64,000 nucleotides of DNA. It comes from Candidatus Pseudobutyricicoccus lothianensis. GTDB lineage: Bacteria; Bacillota; Clostridia; Oscillospirales; Butyricicoccaceae. This document shows, one piece after another, positions 50,246-57,004 of the stretch. The notes under the pieces are model-generated. The model ran no database searches. It was not told the DNA's origin and was given only the letters and a program-made list of their open reading frames with translations. The DNA lies in assembly GCA_904419295.1 (NCBI GenBank), contig CAJFRA010000005.1:3067-67066 (forward strand), written 5' to 3'. A program made the translations under genes and the position numbers. The stretch's first letter is position 1; each line of letters begins with the position of its first letter.

Positions 50246-50390
50246 AAAAAAGCGCCCCGCCAGACGGCGGAGCGTTGGTTTTTGAGCACCCTCATCTTTC
50301 GATACACTACCGCCGGATTTGGCACCTTGCAGATCGCAGGTTGCCGGGCTTCATCGGGCCGTTCCCTCCGCCACTCTTGATAAGGCTATG
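50246..50390 (-). promoter_or_regulatory. SAM-I (S-box) riboswitch with terminator, upstream of metK
   Basis: Read on the minus strand, the aptamer begins CTTATCAAGAGTGGCGGAGG and continues with GAACGGCCCGATGAAGCCC, GGCAACC, GGTGCCAAATCC and GAAAGATGAG. These are the conserved S-box core segments in order, including kink-turn and P1/P3 elements. A GCGCTCCGCC-type hairpin followed by T6 (50246-50275) is the expression-platform terminator. SAM binding should favour termination and shut off metK. It lies between a near-consensus promoter and the metK start. Confidence 0.95.
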
Positions 50391-50405
50391 AAGTTTTCCT
50401 TGTCT

Positions 50406-50433
50406 AGTATAGCAGTTTTTCCCCATTTGTCAA
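50406..50433 (-). promoter_or_regulatory. Promoter of the metK riboswitch transcript
   Basis: On the minus strand: TTGACA, 16-bp spacer, TATACT, about 15 bp upstream of the aptamer. It overlaps the last bases of the upstream GrpB gene by 4 nt. Confidence 0.75.
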
Positions 50434-50999
50434 CGGTTTTCTCGCTCCTTCGGCAAGGCGGCGGGAAAGCCCTGCCATTGGGTCCCCTTTGCCCAATCCA
50501 GGGCTGCCCCTTCCAGTTCTTTCATAAACGCCTCTTTGCCATCGCAATAGCCGTCGATGTCATAGGGGAATTTTTCCGCCAGGGCCTGTTTCAGGACCCC
50601 GTACTGCCGGGCTTTTTCCGGGTGGGCCCGCAGGTAATCCCGCACAGCCAAATGCCGTTGGATGGCGCCGGTGTCCGATTGTGCAAACACATGGATCTGG
50701 TGGGTCCGTTCATCCCCGCCTTTGCGCAGGTACCGCCTGCCGGGAATGCCAAACTCGCCCAGGTATTCATAACCGATCTGTTCAAAACCCGGCCGCGCTG
50801 CATCCACTTGCCCTAAGTCCAGCACCACCGGCATGATATCGATGATCGGCTTTGCCGGCAATCCGGGCACCGCGGTGCTGCCGATGTGGTACAGGGCTAC
50901 GCAGTTTGCTCCCAGGATCTTACGGATGCATTGTGCCTCTTTTTCAAACATGGCCGGCCAATCCGGCGAATATGGTGATACCACGATGTGCTGAGGCAT
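50430..50999 (-). CDS. GrpB family protein (UPF0157)
   Basis: The 189-aa product carries the GrpB blocks VVSPYSPDWPAMFEKEAQCI, LYHIGSTAVPGLPAKPIIDIMPVV and THQIHVFAQSDTGAIQRHLAVRDYLRAHPEKARQYGVLKQ. The fold is nucleotidyltransferase-like; activity is not established. The track's 368-aa ORF adds an antisense shadow of the neighbouring GNAT gene; the ATG at 50999 is preceded by AGAGGAGGGAAAAGA. It follows the GNAT gene by 29 nt and is probably co-transcribed. Confidence 0.88.
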   Translation of the reverse strand: MPQHIVVSPYSPDWPAMFEKEAQCIRKILGANCVALYHIGSTAVPGLPAKPIIDIMPVVLDLGQVDAARPGFEQIGYEYLGEFGIPGRRYLRKGGDERTHQIHVFAQSDTGAIQRHLAVRDYLRAHPEKARQYGVLKQALAEKFPYDIDGYCDGKEAFMKELEGAALDWAKGTQWQGFPAALPKERENR

Positions 51000-51028
51000 T
51001 CTTTTCCCTCCTCTTTTCTTCCCATGTG

Positions 51029-51469
51029 TCACGCATTGCAAAAGACATCCCTTTGCCAGACCATGGTGTATTCTGTCTCTCCGGTGCCTTCTTCCACCGC
51101 CTCCGCCGTGACCGTGAACCCTTCCCGCTGGTAAAAGGCCACAGCGCCCCGGTTTTTCCGGTATACGTGCAGGGTGATGGACGGATGCCCTTGCCGGATG
51201 CGGCCCAGCAGCTGTTTTCCGATGCCTTGGGAGCGGGCGCATTTCGCCACAAAGATCCCGGCCAGGTAATCCCCTTGCAGCCCGGCAAAGCCCTGCACGA
51301 CTCCATCCCGCTCGCAAACGAATACTTCCGCCTGCTGCAGCTGCTCTTCCACCATGGGGGCGTTGGCCTCCCAGTATGTGGCCGGCACAAAGCTGTGCGC
51401 CTCCCGGTTGCCTGCCAGCCAGATCTCCATGACCCGTTTGAGATCGCGGGCCTCCATGTTCCGCACCAT
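51029..51469 (-). CDS. GNAT family N-acetyltransferase
   Basis: The 146-aa enzyme has the GNAT core: strand-turn VFVCERDGVVQGFAGL, then LAGIFVAKCARSQGIGKQLLGRIRQGHPSITLHVYRKNRGAVAFYQREGF, whose R/Q-x-x-G-x-G/A loop binds acetyl-CoA. The acceptor substrate is unknown; the family includes small-molecule and N-terminal acetyltransferases. The start is ATG 51469 (MVRNMEARD) after GAGGAGGAACAGGC, so the true gene is much shorter than the 228-aa track ORF. Confidence 0.87.
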   Translation of the reverse strand: MVRNMEARDLKRVMEIWLAGNREAHSFVPATYWEANAPMVEEQLQQAEVFVCERDGVVQGFAGLQGDYLAGIFVAKCARSQGIGKQLLGRIRQGHPSITLHVYRKNRGAVAFYQREGFTVTAEAVEEGTGETEYTMVWQRDVFCNA

Positions 51470-51621
51470 GCCTGTTCCTCCTCTGCCTTTTTGCCGCCGT
51501 CCGAAAAACCGGCTTTTTGCATCTCTGCTTGAACACATGACTTCTCTGGAGCTATTGTACCACAGATCGGGGATGTTCAGGTACCAAACGTGTACTTTTC
51601 GTAAATTTTGCCGGCCCGCAC

Positions 51622-51650
51622 TCGACGGTGGCCGGAAAGACGTATATAAT
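51622..51650 (+). promoter_or_regulatory. Promoter of ftsH
   Basis: TCGACG, 17-bp spacer, TATAAT. The -35 matches at four of six positions. About 85 bp of 5' leader follows with no obvious riboswitch. Confidence 0.5.
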
Positions 51651-51736
51651 AAGAAATAGTCTAGCATTTTAGTATGGATTAGCCATCCAACCAAACGGCC
51701 GCGTTTGCCGGCCATTGTTCAAAGGAGAACGATTCA

Positions 51737-53584
51737 ATGAACCCAACTTCCCCCAACAACGGAAAAAACCCAAAGCGGCTCAAGCGTTCTTTGTTGGTCT
51801 ATTATCTGGGGCTTTTGCTCATTGTCATCTTCATCAATGTGCTGCTCTCCCCCAGCCCCCGGCAGATCGATTACAGCGATTTCATCGACCTGCTGGACCA
51901 AGGAAAGATCGACGTAGTGCAGCTGCAAGGCGATGAGATCGCCATCAAACTGAAAGATTCGGAGGGCTCCCGTTCCCAGGTATACACCACGATCAACGTA
52001 GGTGACCCGGAGCTGACCCAGCGCCTGCTGGATGCCAAAGTCCGCTTCGGCGCTGTGACGGAAAGCGGCCTGTCCTCCCTGCTGTCCATGCTGCTGTACA
52101 TGGTGCTCCCCTTTGCCATCATGGCCCTGCTGGGCACGCTGATGTTCCGTTCCATCTCCAAAAAAATGGGCGGCCCCGGCGCCATGACCTTTGGCAAGAG
52201 CAATGCCAAAGTTTATGTGGAGGCCCAGACCGGCAAGACCTTTGCCGATGTGGCCGGGCAGGACGAAGCCAAAGAGGCGCTGACCGAACTGGTGGATTTC
52301 CTCCACGAGCCGGCGCGCTACAGCCGCATCGGCGCACAGCTGCCCAAAGGCGCCCTGTTGGTGGGCCCGCCGGGCACCGGCAAAACGCTGCTGGCCAAAG
52401 CGGTGGCCGGTGAAGCGGGCGTCCCCTTCTTTTCCATCTCCGGTTCCGAATTTGTGGAGATGTTCGTGGGCATGGGCGCAGCCCGGGTCCGCGACCTGTT
52501 TAAACAGGCGGCGGAAAAAGCCCCTTGCATCGTCTTCATCGATGAGATCGACACCATCGGGAAAAGGAGAGATTCCTCGCTGGGCGGCAACGACGAGCGG
52601 GAGCAGACGCTGAACCAGCTGCTTTCTGAAATGGACGGTTTCGACGGCAGCAAGGGCGTCATCATCCTGGCGGCCACCAACCGGCCGGAGACCCTGGACC
52701 CGGCGCTGCTGCGCCCCGGCCGGTTCGACCGGCGCATCCCGGTGGAACTGCCCGATCTGAACGGCCGCGTGGCCATTTTGAAAGTCCATGCCAAAGATGT
52801 GCATGTGGCCAGCGGTGTGGATTGGAACGTGATCGCCCGGGCCACTGCCGGCGCTTCGGGGGCGGAGCTGGCAAACATCATCAACGAAGGCGCCCTGCGG
52901 GCGGTGCGCTGCGGGCGTGACACCGTGGAACAGCAGGATTTTGAAGAGGCCGTGGAGACCGTGATCGCCGGTTACCAGCGCAAAGACGCCGCCATCAACG
53001 AACACGAGAAACAAGTGGTGGCCTACCACGAGATCGGCCACGCCCTGGTGGCAGCCAAGCAAAAAGACAGCGCCCCGGTGCACAAGATCACCATCGTGCC
53101 CCGCACTTCCGGCGCTCTGGGCTATACCATGCAGGTGGATGAACAGGAGCGCAAGCTGATGACCAAGGAGGAAGCCCTGGCCAAAGTGGCTACGCTGACC
53201 GGCGGCCGGGCGGCGGAAGAATTGATCTTCGGCACAGGTTCTTCCGGCGCTTCCAACGACATCGAACAGGCCACCAAGATCGCCCGCACGATGATCACCC
53301 GGTTTGGCATGAGCAATACCTTTGACATGATGGCACTGGAGACCGTGACAAACCAATATCTGGGCGGCGATACCTCTCTGATCTGTTCTGCGGAGACTGC
53401 CGCCAAAGTGGATGCGGAAGTCTTGCAGATCATCAAATCCTGCCATGCCCGGGCTTCGGAGATCCTGAGCGAAAACATCGACAAGCTGCACCAGCTGGCC
53501 GCTTATCTGCTGGAGAAAGAAACCATCACCGGCGATGAATTTATGGCCATTTTAAACGATGCCGGACAGCCCCAGCAGGCGTGA
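51737..53584 (+). CDS. ftsH: ATP-dependent zinc metalloprotease FtsH
   Basis: This 615-aa membrane protease has two membrane segments (about residues 19-37 and 113-136) flanking a small extracytoplasmic domain. The AAA+ ATPase follows with Walker A GPPGTGKT (210-217), Walker B IVFIDEID (265-272) and the second region of homology ([19 protein letters not shown]), then the M41 zinc site HEIGH (431-435). It degrades membrane and short-lived cytosolic proteins. The zinc motif has Ile where most FtsH have Ala (HEAGH), still within HExxH. The C-terminal tail is short. Start: ATG after AAAGGAGAACGATTCA. It is transcribed alone and ends at a long terminator stem. Confidence 0.95.
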   Translation: MNPTSPNNGKNPKRLKRSLLVYYLGLLLIVIFINVLLSPSPRQIDYSDFIDLLDQGKIDVVQLQGDEIAIKLKDSEGSRSQVYTTINVGDPELTQRLLDAKVRFGAVTESGLSSLLSMLLYMVLPFAIMALLGTLMFRSISKKMGGPGAMTFGKSNAKVYVEAQTGKTFADVAGQDEAKEALTELVDFLHEPARYSRIGAQLPKGALLVGPPGTGKTLLAKAVAGEAGVPFFSISGSEFVEMFVGMGAARVRDLFKQAAEKAPCIVFIDEIDTIGKRRDSSLGGNDEREQTLNQLLSEMDGFDGSKGVIILAATNRPETLDPALLRPGRFDRRIPVELPDLNGRVAILKVHAKDVHVASGVDWNVIARATAGASGAELANIINEGALRAVRCGRDTVEQQDFEEAVETVIAGYQRKDAAINEHEKQVVAYHEIGHALVAAKQKDSAPVHKITIVPRTSGALGYTMQVDEQERKLMTKEEALAKVATLTGGRAAEELIFGTGSSGASNDIEQATKIARTMITRFGMSNTFDMMALETVTNQYLGGDTSLICSAETAAKVDAEVLQIIKSCHARASEILSENIDKLHQLAAYLLEKETITGDEFMAILNDAGQPQQA

Positions 53585-53627
53585 CCGGCTGCCCCACACA
53601 GCCCGCTGGTTCGCCTGTGCCAAGGGA

Positions 53628-53670
53628 TCGATCAGAAAAGGGACGCCATTGGCGTCCCTTTTCTGATCGA
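53628..53670. terminator. 20-bp perfect inverted repeat, bidirectional terminator
   Basis: The arms, beginning TCGATCAGAAAAGGGACGCC, are perfect over 20 bp with a 3-nt centre, between the ftsH stop and the minus-strand gene ending at 53671. The A4/T4 runs lie inside the stem. Confidence 0.75.
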
Positions 53671-54640
53671 CTAAATCTCCAGCGGAAAGGTGTAAACGCT
53701 CGCCCCTTCTGGGTGCCACGGCGTTTCAAGCAGGACCGTCACCTGTTGCACCCCGTTTTGCTGCAAATATTGCACATGCGGCTGTTCCGCTGTCAGCTGC
53801 CGGTACAGCGATTCGGCCCGGCCGCCCAGGCTGTTTTGGAATGCCTCCACATCCCCTGCATAGTCCACCTCATAGATCGGGATCTCTGCATAGAGGTCGC
53901 CTTCGGACGGCCGCAGCCCAAAGCGCCGCAGCGTCACGTTGCCATGGGGGCTGAAACGTTCGCTGCTGAACTCCTCTGCATTCCACTGCTGCACCCACCC
54001 GTAAGCCGCCGCTTGCAGGGCTTGCTCTTCCTCCGGCAGGCACGGCGCCATGGCTCCATTGTCTCTCCCTACGCCTATGCTCCCCCCGTACACTTCTACG
54101 CCGTCAGCGCTGCGGCGGCAGGCGAGTTGGACGGTGTGCAGGGTAAACATCCCATAAGGGGTGCCGCGCGCCGCCTGGGCCACTTGATCCAGAAGCAGGG
54201 ATTGGAGCTCCAGGCCGGTGGTATCCCCCTTTTCCCGGCTGTATTGGATCTCCACTTGGGCGGTCCGGTTGGCATACAGCCGCTCTCCCGTCTGTTCGTC
54301 CATCATCAAGGGGTCGGGCAGCCAGCTCCACAAACACCGCCTCTACATCCAGCCATTCCTGTTTTTCGGCCCAATCTTTCACAGAGTTTTCAACGGCCTG
54401 CTGCACTTCCTCTTCTGTGGCCTCATCCAACAGGGCCTGCAGCTGCTCATATAGCGCCGCTTTCTCTTCTTCCTCTGCGTCTTGTGTCCATTCCATCCAT
54501 TCTTCCATGGTGGGAACTGCATCCAGCGAATTGACAGCATTTTCAGCGTTCTGGTTTCCTTTTTCCTGGTTTGTAACATTACATCCGGCCAAGATTATCA
54601 TGAACGAGAATAAAAGAATAGGCCATATCACTTTTTTCAT
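53671..54640 (-). pseudogene. Frameshifted lipoprotein gene of unknown function
   Basis: The 5' part (ATG 54640 after TGGAGGGATCAAA) encodes a lipoprotein signal ending ILAGC and an acidic helical region (EEEEKAALYEQLQALLDEATEEEVQQAVENSVKDWAEKQEWLDV). Around 54300-54335 the reading moves to another frame, which continues with protein-like sequence (WLPDPLMMDEQTGERLYANRTAQVEIQY) to the stop at 53671. The full span is 970 nt, one more than a multiple of three, so an extra base is likely. The track lists the halves separately (53671..54333 and 54104..54709). It is either a sequencing error or an inactivated gene. No domain recognised. Confidence 0.72.
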
Positions 54641-54851
54641 TTTGATCCCTCCACAAAAAGATACAAAAATCGCCGGATCAATTTCTGTTATTATAGTAAC
54701 ATAGAACAAATAGAATGTAAATGCTCGCTATTTTAATATATTTTCCATGGCCGCAGCCCGTCGGCCGTGGATCGCAGCGGCAATGGAAAAGGAGGAACGC
54801 TCTTTGTTCTCTTCACTGCTGCACTCGATCGCATATGCACCCGGAACAAGC
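54641..54851. other. Intergenic stretch with AT-rich patch and an orphan ribosome-binding-like site
   Basis: It contains an AT-rich segment (CTATTTTAATATATTTT, about 54728-54744) and, on the plus strand, GGAAAAGGAGGAACG at about 54785. No convincing ORF follows; the possible TTG-started frame runs straight into the terminator hairpin. Nothing else supportable seen. Confidence 0.35.
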
Positions 54852-54880
54852 AAAAAAGTCCAGCAGATGCTGGACTTTTT
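54852..54880 (-). terminator. Terminator of the DUF134 operon
   Basis: AAAAAAGTCCAGCA/TGCTGGACTTTTT stem with a very short loop, 27 nt beyond the nifX-like stop. Confidence 0.75.
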
Positions 54881-54906
54881 CCATGGCTGGATTTTTCAAT
54901 TCGATC

Positions 54907-55305
54907 CTATTTGCCGCAATGGCCGCCGCAGTGGTGGTCCCCGTGATGGCCGCAATGGTGGTGCTCTTCGCCGTGGTGGTCGCAGGTGGCGTCGTCCACG
55001 CTTTGCAGCGTGCCCTGGGCCAGCGCCTGGGCTGCATCGTCTGCCGGACCGGTGACCCCTGCATACAGCTGGATACCGGCCTGCCGCAGCGCTTCCCGCG
55101 CGCCGCCTCCGATGCCGCCGCAGATCAGGGCATCCACTCCGGCCTGCTGCAGCAGCTGGGCCAGGGCGCTATGGCCGCTGCCGCCTGCATCCAAGATCTC
55201 CCCAGGCCCTGCCTGCTGCCCCTGGATCTCATATACCTTGAACTGCTTGGAATGGCCAAAATGCTGGAATACTTGACCGTTTTCGTATGTGACTGCCACT
55301 TTCAT
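54907..55305 (-). CDS. NifB/NifX family Fe-Mo cluster-binding-like protein with Cys/His-rich tail
   Basis: The 132-aa protein has the dinitrogenase iron-molybdenum cofactor domain (about residues 1-100): MKVAVTYENGQVFQHFGHSKQFKVYEI, then GVDALICGGIGGGAREALRQAGIQLYAGVTGPADDAAQAL. The last 25 residues are an unusual metal-ligand-rich tail (CDHHGEEHHHCGHHG). Such proteins bind or carry Fe-S or Mo/Fe clusters; outside diazotrophs the role is uncertain. Start: ATG after TAGGAGGAACAGACAG. It is the last gene of an operon with a DUF134 regulator and an arginase-fold protein, beginning 27 nt after the latter. No nitrogenase genes are present. Confidence 0.87.
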   Translation of the reverse strand: MKVAVTYENGQVFQHFGHSKQFKVYEIQGQQAGPGEILDAGGSGHSALAQLLQQAGVDALICGGIGGGAREALRQAGIQLYAGVTGPADDAAQALAQGTLQSVDDATCDHHGEEHHHCGHHGDHHCGGHCGK

Positions 55306-55332
55306 CTGTCTGTTCCTCCTATAAAAAATCGT

Positions 55333-56268
55333 CTATTCCCATGCTTCCAGGGCGGTGCCGATCAGCCGCATCCCATTGAGGTATGTGACGTCGCCCCCCT
55401 GGTCGTATTTGTCAAAATCCACGCAAAAGCAGGCAAAGGCGGCCACCTTGCCGGTCTTCATCACGGAAGCGATATTCCGTGTCACGGTTTCCATGGTGTG
55501 CCCGCCCGACTCTTGCCGGAAATAAGCCGGGATATACCGGCTTTGCAAAATATCCACGTCCACCATCAAAAAGATGGCGTCCACCCGCTGCGCCAGCTGC
55601 TCCACTTTTTCATCCCATTGCTCTGCACAGGCAAATGCTTGGGGCGCGGCCCGCACGATGCCTGCTCTTTGCAGGTTCTCCAACCCTTCCGGCCCACTGC
55701 AATGGCCGTCGCCCACTAAAATCGTCTCGCCGCTGCAGGGCCGTTCCAGCAGGCAGGCTTCTTTGCGCCACTTCTCCATGGTCTGGCCTGCGATGACCGA
55801 CAGGGGAAACGAGACGAACCGCAGGTCGGTCCGCTGGGTCTGCTCCACGATCAGGTTGTCGCAGTGGGCATCCATCCACACCACACCCACTGTTTTCTCA
55901 GGGCCCAGGGCCCGCTGTAAACCGCCTAGGATCGCCGGCGCAAAGGCACAATAGCCCGAAGACACCAGGATCTTTTTGCCCTCCCGTGCCGCGCGCTCGC
56001 AGGCCTTTGCAAACCCCAGGGGGACAGACTGCCAAAGCTCCAACTCAGGTGTTTCGTCTCCGGTGATCTCTTCAATGGTATAAGGGCAGCCCATTTTCCC
56101 GTATACACCGCACAACCGGTAATCTTCCACTGACCGGCGGCCGGAAAAAGTCACCTTTTCCGCTGTAACACGGCTGTGGTCCGCCGGGTCCAGCCGCCAT
56201 GCTCCATAGCAATAAGGGTATTCCAGCACTTGCAGCCGGCTCGAGATTCCGCACGGCTCTTTTGGCAT
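55333..56268 (-). CDS. Ureohydrolase (arginase/agmatinase) superfamily protein, degenerate metal site
   Basis: The 311-aa protein follows the arginase fold: GVVWMDAHCDN (residues 128-138) matches the metal-binding DAHxD motif, and LMVDVDILQ (235-242) corresponds to the DxDxxD block. The first metal motif, usually GGDH, appears as SSGYCAFAP (103-111), lacking the His ligand, and the DxDxxD final Asp is also lost. A cysteine replaces Thr/Ala between the DAH residues. It may have lost classical arginase activity or use a different metal set. Start: ATG after GGGGGGAGGAATAGAGCCG. It lies 5 nt after the DUF134 gene. Confidence 0.72.
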   Translation of the reverse strand: MPKEPCGISSRLQVLEYPYCYGAWRLDPADHSRVTAEKVTFSGRRSVEDYRLCGVYGKMGCPYTIEEITGDETPELELWQSVPLGFAKACERAAREGKKILVSSGYCAFAPAILGGLQRALGPEKTVGVVWMDAHCDNLIVEQTQRTDLRFVSFPLSVIAGQTMEKWRKEACLLERPCSGETILVGDGHCSGPEGLENLQRAGIVRAAPQAFACAEQWDEKVEQLAQRVDAIFLMVDVDILQSRYIPAYFRQESGGHTMETVTRNIASVMKTGKVAAFACFCVDFDKYDQGGDVTYLNGMRLIGTALEAWE

Positions 56269-56273
56269 CGGCT

Positions 56274-56633
56274 CTATTCCTCCCCCCTGTGGGCTGCCGC
56301 TTTTTTCGGGCAGCCCCCTCCTTTGCCGCACCCATGGGCGACCATGGGGCACAGCCTATAGTTCCCGCCCTCGATGGAAAGGCTGCGGCCTTCCACCAAA
56401 AAGGCGGCCAGTTTGCGCCGCGCGCTCTCGTAGATGCCTGTCACCGTAGGGCGGGAGACCCCCATTTGCCTGGCGCATTCCTCTTGGGTATACCCCAAAT
56501 GATCCATCAGGCGTATAGTCTCATATTCATCCACGGTCATACAGATCTGCCCATCGGCCCGGCCCCCTTGGGGGATGAACTGCCGGCACCGGGGCATCTT
56601 GCAGACGCGGCGGCATTTTTTCGGCCTGGGCAT
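56274..56633 (-). CDS. DUF134 family DNA-binding protein
   Basis: The 119-aa product opens MPRPKKCRRVCKMPRC, the hallmark of DUF134, and has a sigma-70 region-4-like helix-turn-helix (VDEYETIRLMDHLGYTQEECARQMGVSRPTVTGIYESARRKLAAFLVEG). The C-terminus carries CPMVAHGCGKGGGCPKK. Cysteines at both ends suggest Fe-S or metal sensing. Genes of this family frequently neighbour NifX/NifB-type cluster-binding proteins, as here. The start is ATG after AAAGGAGGCGTGGGGCC; the track begins 66 codons upstream across the promoter. It probably regulates its own operon through the palindrome at the transcription start. Confidence 0.88.
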   Translation of the reverse strand: MPRPKKCRRVCKMPRCRQFIPQGGRADGQICMTVDEYETIRLMDHLGYTQEECARQMGVSRPTVTGIYESARRKLAAFLVEGRSLSIEGGNYRLCPMVAHGCGKGGGCPKKAAAHRGEE

Positions 56634-56651
56634 GGCCCCACGCCTCCTTTT

Positions 56652-56698
56652 TTGACTTATGTCAATAATATTATAACACCCATGGCTCCGGTTTTCAA
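56652..56698 (-). promoter_or_regulatory. Promoter and operator of the DUF134 operon
   Basis: On the minus strand: TTGAAA (56693-56698), 17-bp spacer, TATAAT (56670-56675). The palindrome TTGAC-N4-GTCAA (56652-56665) follows, covering the expected start site 18 bp before the DUF134 ATG. Confidence 0.72.
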
Positions 56699-56900
56699 AC
56701 GCTTTCTTTCCCTTCTTTGGCCATTGGTCATGTTTTTTGAGGGCCCACGGTATAATATTGGAGACCTTTTCCTTCATCGTCCGCTTATTTTTCGGCTTGC
56801 TTCCCTTTTTTACAAAATATTTTGATTTCACGATCCTCGCATTTTGTTTTTATGCCAAATCTTTGGTCATTTTTCAGTGGGTTTCTGGCATCCTCATCCA

Positions 56901-56930
56901 TTGACGGGATCCGTCCATTTCTCCTATAAT
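56901..56930 (+). promoter_or_regulatory. Promoter of the [FeFe] hydrogenase operon
   Basis: TTGACG, 18-bp spacer, TATAAT, 74 bp before the GTG start. The 56700-56900 stretch has AT-rich leader sequence and no gene. Confidence 0.7.
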
Positions 56931-57004
56931 AAGGCTAAAAAGACCTCATTTTCTCTGGAGGATCGTGGAACGCGGCCGTGTGCCGCACAAGGAGGACTGT
57001 TTCT

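Noticed and set aside
50188-50325. N-terminal extension of MetK in the ORF track
   Set aside because: This DNA is the end of the SAM riboswitch and its terminator. MetK proteins start at [11 protein letters not shown].
54907-56633. Nitrogen fixation locus
   Set aside because: NifX-like and DUF134 genes occur in many non-diazotrophs. No nifHDK, nifE/N or nifB is in the window.
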